The notes under the pieces are model-generated. The model made no database searches. It worked only from the letters and a program-made list of their open reading frames with translations, and was not told the origin of the DNA. Below, piece after piece: positions 13,171 through 17,978 of a stretch of 17,978 bases of DNA. Each line of letters begins with the position of its first letter. The stretch's first letter is position 1. The stretch covers positions 1 to 17,978 of the forward strand of contig DGTC01000058.1 of NCBI GenBank assembly GCA_002394205.1, written 5' to 3'. Source of the stretch: Lachnospira sp. UBA4346. GTDB taxonomy: Bacteria > Bacillota > Clostridia > Lachnospirales > Lachnospiraceae. The translations under genes and the position numbers were made by a program.

Positions 13171-13223
13171 TTCAAATAGACTAGATTTGAAGATAGGAGC
13201 AATGAAATATCTTTAAATCTAGT
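13171..13223 (+). terminator. Candidate terminator/alternative hairpins after acpP
   Basis: A 16-bp stem (13180-13195 with 13208-13223, one G-U, loop 12 nt) is followed by TTGTTGCCTTT, a weak T tract. A second hairpin (TTCAAAT 13171-13177 with ATTTGAA 13185-13191) uses part of the same left arm, so the two exclude each other. Confidence 0.5.
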
Positions 13224-13242
13224 TTGTTGCCTTTAAAGACGC

Positions 13243-13299
13243 AGGTGTCAAAAGGTGCCTTTATGTTTAATAGCACTTTTTGACACTTGAATTTTATAA
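13243..13299. repeat. Complete copy of the dispersed palindromic repeat
   Basis: Left arm AGGTGTCAAAAGGTGC (13243-13258) pairs with 13273-13288 over 16 positions with two G-U pairs and a 14-nt loop. The tail GAATTTTATAAGAAA matches that of the copy at the window start. It lies about 60 nt upstream of rnc. Confidence 0.7.
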
Positions 13300-13355
13300 G
13301 AAATAATGAAAAAATATATTGAAGGAATTTTAAAGTTTAAGAAGAAAGAGGATAT

Positions 13356-14072
13356 ATGAGACACAATACAGATTTAGAAGGTTTTCAACAGATTATCGGT
13401 TATCAGTTTCAGAATAAGAATTTACTGATGAATGCTTTGACACACAGCTCTTATGCAAATGAAAAGAGAACGGTTCATTATAAGGACAATGAGCGTTTGG
13501 AATTTTTAGGAGATGCAGTGTTAGAACTAACTTCAAGTGATTACATTTATAAGAATCATGCGGATATGGACGAGGGTAAGATGACAAGACTTCGTGCAAG
13601 TATCGTATGTGAACCAACGCTTGCATTGTGCGCAAAGGATATTCATTTGAGTGAGTATATTATGTTGGGCAAAGGAGAAGACCAGACCGGAGGACGGAAG
13701 AGAGCATCAATTGTATCAGATGCATTTGAAGCATTGATTGGAGCAATTTATTTAGATGGTGGTTTTGCTAGTGCAAAAGAATTTATTCTTAAGTTTGTAA
13801 TGACAGATTTAGATGATAAGCAACTCTTTTATGATAGCAAGACTATCTTGCAGGAGGTTGTTCAGGCAAGAGGATTAGAAGTGGAATATACATTATTGTC
13901 TGAATCAGGACCGGAACATGATAAGACATTTGAGGTGGCAGCGTCTGCCGGCGATTTATTCCGTGTAGAGGGAAAGGGCCATACAAAGAAGGCTGCACAG
14001 CAGCAGGCAGCTTATAATGCGTTGCTTCAATTAAAGAAGAACGGTGTTGAATTTAAACTGAAAGGGAAGTAA
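13356..14072 (+). CDS. rnc: Ribonuclease III
   Basis: A 238-residue double-strand-specific endoribonuclease for rRNA and mRNA processing. The nuclease domain (about 5-155) has the signature NERLEFLGDAVLEL with E46, E49 and D53, and SDAFEALIGAIYLDGG with D122 and E125, the metal-binding and catalytic set. The double-stranded-RNA-binding domain (about 165-236) ends GKGHTKKAAQQQAAYNALLQ. The start has AAGAGGAT just upstream. smc begins 3 nt after the stop, so the two are co-translated. The usual Firmicutes order acpP-rnc-smc is kept, with a dispersed repeat inserted between acpP and rnc. Confidence 0.97.
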   Translation: MRHNTDLEGFQQIIGYQFQNKNLLMNALTHSSYANEKRTVHYKDNERLEFLGDAVLELTSSDYIYKNHADMDEGKMTRLRASIVCEPTLALCAKDIHLSEYIMLGKGEDQTGGRKRASIVSDAFEALIGAIYLDGGFASAKEFILKFVMTDLDDKQLFYDSKTILQEVVQARGLEVEYTLLSESGPEHDKTFEVAASAGDLFRVEGKGHTKKAAQQQAAYNALLQLKKNGVEFKLKGK

Positions 14073-14075
14073 TGC

Positions 14076-17000
14076 ATGTATTTAAAGAGTATTGAGGTTC
14101 AGGGCTTTAAGTCATTTGCAAATAAGATTGTATTTGATTTTCACAATGGTATTACCGGAATCGTAGGACCAAATGGATCAGGAAAGAGTAATGTTGCGGA
14201 TGCGGTGCGCTGGGTACTTGGTGAGCAGAGTGCAAAGCAGCTGCGTGGTACAAAGATGGAAGATGTTATCTTTGCCGGTACGCAGAATCGTAAGCCGGTG
14301 GGATTTGCATATGTGTCAATTACGTTGGATAATGCAGACCATGCACTGCCGGTAGATTATGATGAGGTTACGGTTACCAGACGTGTTTATCGTTCCGGCG
14401 AGAGTGAGTATCAGATGAATGGACATGCCTGTCGATTGAAGGATATTTCAGAGTTATTTTACGATACAGGTATTGGTAAGGAAGGATATTCCATTATCGG
14501 TCAGGGACAGATTGATAAGATTCTGAGTGGTAAGCCGGAAGAACGCAGGGAATTATTTGATGAAGCAGCAGGTATTGTTAAATATAAGCGACGCAAAGCA
14601 ACTGCACAGAAGAAACTTGAAAATGAGCGTGCGAATCTGGTTCGTGTCAATGATATTTTATCAGAATTAGAGAAGCAGGTTGGACCATTAGAAAGACAGT
14701 CTGAAAAGGCGAGAGAATATTTAAAATTAAAAGAAGATTTGAAAGTCTATGATGTCAATGCATTTCTTCTTGAAACAGACCAGTTACAGGAAGATGTAAA
14801 AGGACTGAAAGAGAAGATTGAAATTGCAACGAATGATTTCAATCAGGCACAGCAGTCCTTAGATGCAACAAAGACAGAATACGAGAAGGCGGAAGAACAG
14901 TTAAACAGCATCAATACAAAAATTGATGAGATGGCAGAGAAACAATCCAATGCTGAAATTGAAAAACAGCGTTTGGAGGGTCAAATTAATGTATATTTTG
15001 AACAGATTAAAACAATCGAATCCAATAATACACATTACCAGAATCGTACAGATACCATTGCGAAGGACATTGCAGCACGGAATAGTGAATTAGAACAGAA
15101 TCTTGCACAGAAAGCAGCATTACAGGAAGAACTTGCAACTTATGAGAAACAGCAGCAGGATATGAGTGATACGCAAAGTGACTTGCAGGAGGAAATTGCG
15201 CAGTTATCGCAGAAATTAGAACAGGCACAGGGAGCAATTTATCAGATTCTGAATCAGAAGTCTACAATCAAGGCGGATAATGAACGTTTTCAGACGATGT
15301 TAGAACAGTTCAATATTCAGAAGGCAGAGTTGAGTAGTAAGATTCTGCAGGGAAAGAGTACAGAAGCTGCGCAGGATAATGTGATTCGTAAATATGAGCA
15401 GACATTACACGACACAGAAACAGACATTGAACAGATTCAACAGGGGATTCAGGATAAAAATAAGCAGGTGGCGACAATCAAAGAACAGCTTGTGCAGTTA
15501 CAGGCACAGATTGACCGTACACAGCAACAGTATCATCGGGAGAAGTCTCGTTTAGAGTCATTAATTAATATCACAGAACGATATGACGGATATGGCAATA
15601 GTATTCGTAAGATTATGGAGCAGAAAGAAAATAATGCAGGAATCTTAGGCGTTATTGCAGATATTATTAAGGTAGAAAAGAAGTACGAAGTTGCGATTGA
15701 AACGGCACTTGGCGGTACCATTCAGAATATTGTAACAGATAATGAACAGACTGCAAAAGGACTGATTCAGTATTTAAAAGAAAATCGTTTCGGACGTGCG
15801 ACATTTTTACCATTGTCATCACTTCAGGTACGACAGACTTTAGAACAGGATGCGTGTATTCATGAGAAGGGTGTTATCGGCGTTGCAAGTAATCTGGTGC
15901 ATGTATCCTTTGAATATGAAAAGTTAGCAAAGTATTTACTTGGAAGAATTCTTGTGGTAGATACCATTGATAACGGACTTGCGATTGCAAGAAAGTATCG
16001 TCATAGTCTTCGAATTGTAACACTCGAAGGGGAACAGCTCAATCCGGGCGGTTCGATGACCGGTGGTGCATTTAAAAATGCAAGTAATTTGTTAGGACGT
16101 CGTCGTGAAATTGAGGAGTTGAAAAAGAGTGTTGGCGAAGTTAGCAAATCTGTGACAGAGACAAAAGAACAGGTTGCCAATTTACGTAAGGACAGAGATG
16201 AACTTCGCAGTCAGTTAGAAGAAGCGAACAAAGAGCTTCGTGCAAAGCAGATTGAAAAGAATACTGCACAGATGAATGTGAAGCAGGCAAAACAACGGAA
16301 AGAAGAAATTGTTGCATCTTACAGAGATTCTTCATTGCAGATTGGTGCACTGGAACAACAGATTAAGGACACAGAAGCAAGTTTAAGCCGGGTAAGTACG
16401 AATTTGGAATCATTAGATACGAAGAATTTGGATTCCCAGAAAGAAATGGAAGAATTAAATAAGCAGCTGGAAGAAAAGAAACAGTTAGAATCAGAGCAGA
16501 ACGCAAAGGCGGAGGAGAGCAGATTAGCACTGGCATCTTCAGAACAGCGGCAAGGATTCTTAGATGAGACAATTGCCCGTATTCAGTCAGAGATTGCAGC
16601 AATGCAGACAGAGAGCAGACAATTGCAGGATAAGATGCGTTCAACAGATGATGAGATTGCAGCGAAGCAGTCAGAAATTGCAATGGTTCAGGAACAGTTG
16701 AAGCAGTCTACAATTACAATGAACGACTGTGCGGCAAAGATAGCTGGCTTAAAAGAAGACAGACAGGAAGTACAGGATAGTCACAAGGCGTTCTTTGACA
16801 AACGGGAACAGATTAGTAATCAGATTAATGCATTGGATAAGGAATGTTATCGTTTGAATGGTCAGAAAGAAAAGTTAGAAGAACAAAATGATCGTTTGGT
16901 TGAATATATGTGGACGGAATATGAGATTACATATAGTTATGCAGAAGAATTGCGAAATGATGCATATGAGAACCTGTCAGAGTTAAAGAAGCAGATTCAT

Positions 17001-17645
17001 GTATTAAAGTCGAATATTCGTAATCTTGGAGATGTCAATGTCAATGCGATTGAAGAATTTAAAGAAGTCAATGAACGTTACACGTTCTTAAAAGGGCAGC
17101 ATGATGATTTAATTGAAGCAGAGAAATCATTGGTTCAGATTATTGATGAATTGGATCAGGGCATGCGCACACAGTTTACGGAAAAATTTGAAGAAATTCG
17201 TGTGGAATTTGATAAGGTATTTAAGGAACTGTTTGGCGGTGGTCGTGGTACGATTGAACTTGCAGAGGGAGAAGATATTCTCGAAGCAGGTATTACGATA
17301 ATTTCGCAGCCACCGGGAAAGAAGCTGCAGAATATGATGCAGTTATCTGGTGGAGAAAAGGCACTCACGGCGATTTCGCTGTTATTTGCAATTCAGAATT
17401 TGAAGCCGTCTCCATTCTGTCTGTTGGATGAAATTGAAGCTGCGCTGGATGATTCAAATGTAAGCCGTTATGCAAATTATTTGCATAAGCTGACAGAACA
17501 TACACAGTTTATTGTTATTACACATCGACGTGGTACGATGACAGCAGCAGACCGTTTATATGGTATTACGATGCAGGAGAAGGGTGTATCAACGCTTGTA
17601 TCCGTAGATTTGATACAGGATGACTTGGATAAAAAGAGAGCTTAA
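14076..17645 (+). CDS. smc: Chromosome segregation/condensation protein SMC
   Basis: A full-length 1189-residue ATPase that with ScpA and ScpB loads on and organises the chromosome. The N-terminal head starts MYLKSIEVQGFKSFANK with Walker A GPNGSGKSN (31-39). Long coiled coils (about 170-515 and 670-1020), rich in Gln, Glu and Lys, flank a hinge domain at about 520-665 (ILGVIADIIKVEKKYE to GGSMTGGAF). The C-terminal head has the ABC signature LSGGEKAL (1090-1097), Walker B FCLLDE (1114-1119) and the D-loop AALDD. The gene is intact. In most relatives ftsY follows; here a pseudogene fragment follows at once. Confidence 0.98.
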   Translation: MYLKSIEVQGFKSFANKIVFDFHNGITGIVGPNGSGKSNVADAVRWVLGEQSAKQLRGTKMEDVIFAGTQNRKPVGFAYVSITLDNADHALPVDYDEVTVTRRVYRSGESEYQMNGHACRLKDISELFYDTGIGKEGYSIIGQGQIDKILSGKPEERRELFDEAAGIVKYKRRKATAQKKLENERANLVRVNDILSELEKQVGPLERQSEKAREYLKLKEDLKVYDVNAFLLETDQLQEDVKGLKEKIEIATNDFNQAQQSLDATKTEYEKAEEQLNSINTKIDEMAEKQSNAEIEKQRLEGQINVYFEQIKTIESNNTHYQNRTDTIAKDIAARNSELEQNLAQKAALQEELATYEKQQQDMSDTQSDLQEEIAQLSQKLEQAQGAIYQILNQKSTIKADNERFQTMLEQFNIQKAELSSKILQGKSTEAAQDNVIRKYEQTLHDTETDIEQIQQGIQDKNKQVATIKEQLVQLQAQIDRTQQQYHREKSRLESLINITERYDGYGNSIRKIMEQKENNAGILGVIADIIKVEKKYEVAIETALGGTIQNIVTDNEQTAKGLIQYLKENRFGRATFLPLSSLQVRQTLEQDACIHEKGVIGVASNLVHVSFEYEKLAKYLLGRILVVDTIDNGLAIARKYRHSLRIVTLEGEQLNPGGSMTGGAFKNASNLLGRRREIEELKKSVGEVSKSVTETKEQVANLRKDRDELRSQLEEANKELRAKQIEKNTAQMNVKQAKQRKEEIVASYRDSSLQIGALEQQIKDTEASLSRVSTNLESLDTKNLDSQKEMEELNKQLEEKKQLESEQNAKAEESRLALASSEQRQGFLDETIARIQSEIAAMQTESRQLQDKMRSTDDEIAAKQSEIAMVQEQLKQSTITMNDCAAKIAGLKEDRQEVQDSHKAFFDKREQISNQINALDKECYRLNGQKEKLEEQNDRLVEYMWTEYEITYSYAEELRNDAYENLSELKKQIHVLKSNIRNLGDVNVNAIEEFKEVNERYTFLKGQHDDLIEAEKSLVQIIDELDQGMRTQFTEKFEEIRVEFDKVFKELFGGGRGTIELAEGEDILEAGITIISQPPGKKLQNMMQLSGGEKALTAISLLFAIQNLKPSPFCLLDEIEAALDDSNVSRYANYLHKLTEHTQFIVITHRRGTMTAADRLYGITMQEKGVSTLVSVDLIQDDLDKKRA

Positions 17646-17652
17646 TAAAAAG

Positions 17653-17978
17653 GTGGGCGAATTAGTAAATTCAGCAAATGATGCATTGAAATCAGAGGTT
17701 AGCACAATTCTTGCAAAAGGGAGAAGAATCTGTTCAGGCAACGGCGAAGCAGGAGATTTCAAGAGTAATTGAAAATTATAATTGTCAGTTAGCAGGAACC
17801 ACAGCAAATGACAATGGAACAGAGGTAGATAAGAGCAAAGATAAAACAGGTCTTGCCGGTGGTATTACGATGAATTATAAAGAGTATCTAAAAGTATTCA
17901 CTTTGATATCTACGATGGCAAATCAGAATGGAGTGTTATCTAGAACGATAGAAATGATTCAGACCAATGTAGCAAAAA
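17653..17978 (+). pseudogene. Frameshifted fragment resembling a DUF5702-type (pilus-associated) protein
   Basis: Two frames join into one sensible protein. Frame one (GTG 17653 onward) reads GELVNSANDALKSEVSTILA, then goes out of frame at GCAAAAGGGAGAAG (about 17715). Dropping one base continues as EESVQATAKQEISRVIENYN, then TGLAGGITMNYKEYLKVFTL, then RTIEMIQTNVAK to the window end. The (T)G(L)xxNYKEYLxxF... plus late IQTN pattern is what I recall from the C-terminal part of DUF5702 proteins, encoded in Lachnospiraceae tad/flp-like pilus loci. The large N-terminal part and its transmembrane helix are missing. It begins 8 nt after smc, with no convincing ribosome site. It runs off the window, so its end is not known. 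Confidence 0.5.

Noticed and set aside
13271..13300. TTGACA plus TATAAG as a promoter of rnc
   Set aside because: The spacing is only about 9 nt; these bases belong to the dispersed repeat.
1..17978. CRISPR array, tRNA or rRNA genes
   Set aside because: No regularly spaced direct repeats and no recognisable tRNA or rRNA sequence were seen on either strand.

Overview
The window looks like low-GC Firmicutes DNA. It most resembles a pectin-using Lachnospiraceae member (Lachnospira/Eubacterium eligens-like). This is inferred from the AT-rich composition, the strong GGAGG-type ribosome binding sites, the gene order tmcAL(ylbM)-pta-ackA-yceD-rpmF-plsX-acpP-rnc-smc, and a secreted family 9 pectate lyase. 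No tRNA, rRNA or CRISPR array was seen.

Region 1 (1-2060): a minus-strand gene for a secreted pectate lyase (signal peptide, ricin-type CBM13 module, poly-serine linker, PL9 beta-helix) with a strong hairpin terminator. Half of a dispersed palindromic repeat sits at the very start of the window.

Region 2 (about 2060-5100): an accessory zone of debris. It holds a sortase-like C-terminal fragment without a start, two unrecognised small ORFs, an intact XRE/YozG-like regulator with a good promoter, and a broken brxA-like (DUF1819) gene overlapping the regulator. Next comes an intact DUF1016/YhcG PD-(D/E)XK nuclease gene bounded on both sides by the same perfect 27-nt palindrome, then a truncated PH-like-domain ORF whose open frame starts at the edge of the second palindrome. 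I read this as a decayed BREX-type defence locus into which a palindrome-bounded nuclease cassette has settled. It is the most interesting part of the window.

Region 3 (5159-9659): a MIF-like tautomerase converging on tmcAL, with the two stop codons interlocked in a CTAG, then divergent pta and ackA. Pta and AckA interconvert acetyl-CoA, acetyl phosphate and acetate with ATP; TmcAL uses acetate and ATP to acetylate elongator tRNA-Met.

Region 4 (9754-17645): the ribosome, lipid and chromosome block. A near-consensus promoter drives yceD-rpmF, followed by a terminator. A KDPG aldolase gene (eda) with its own terminator and a remnant of an SDR uronate reductase-like gene separate rpmF from plsX. 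Then come acpP, rnc and smc. The aldolase and SDR remnant fit the last steps of pectin/uronate breakdown begun by the pectate lyase.

Region 5 (17646-end): no ftsY is visible. Instead there is a frameshifted, 5'-truncated fragment resembling DUF5702-type pilus-associated proteins that runs off the window.
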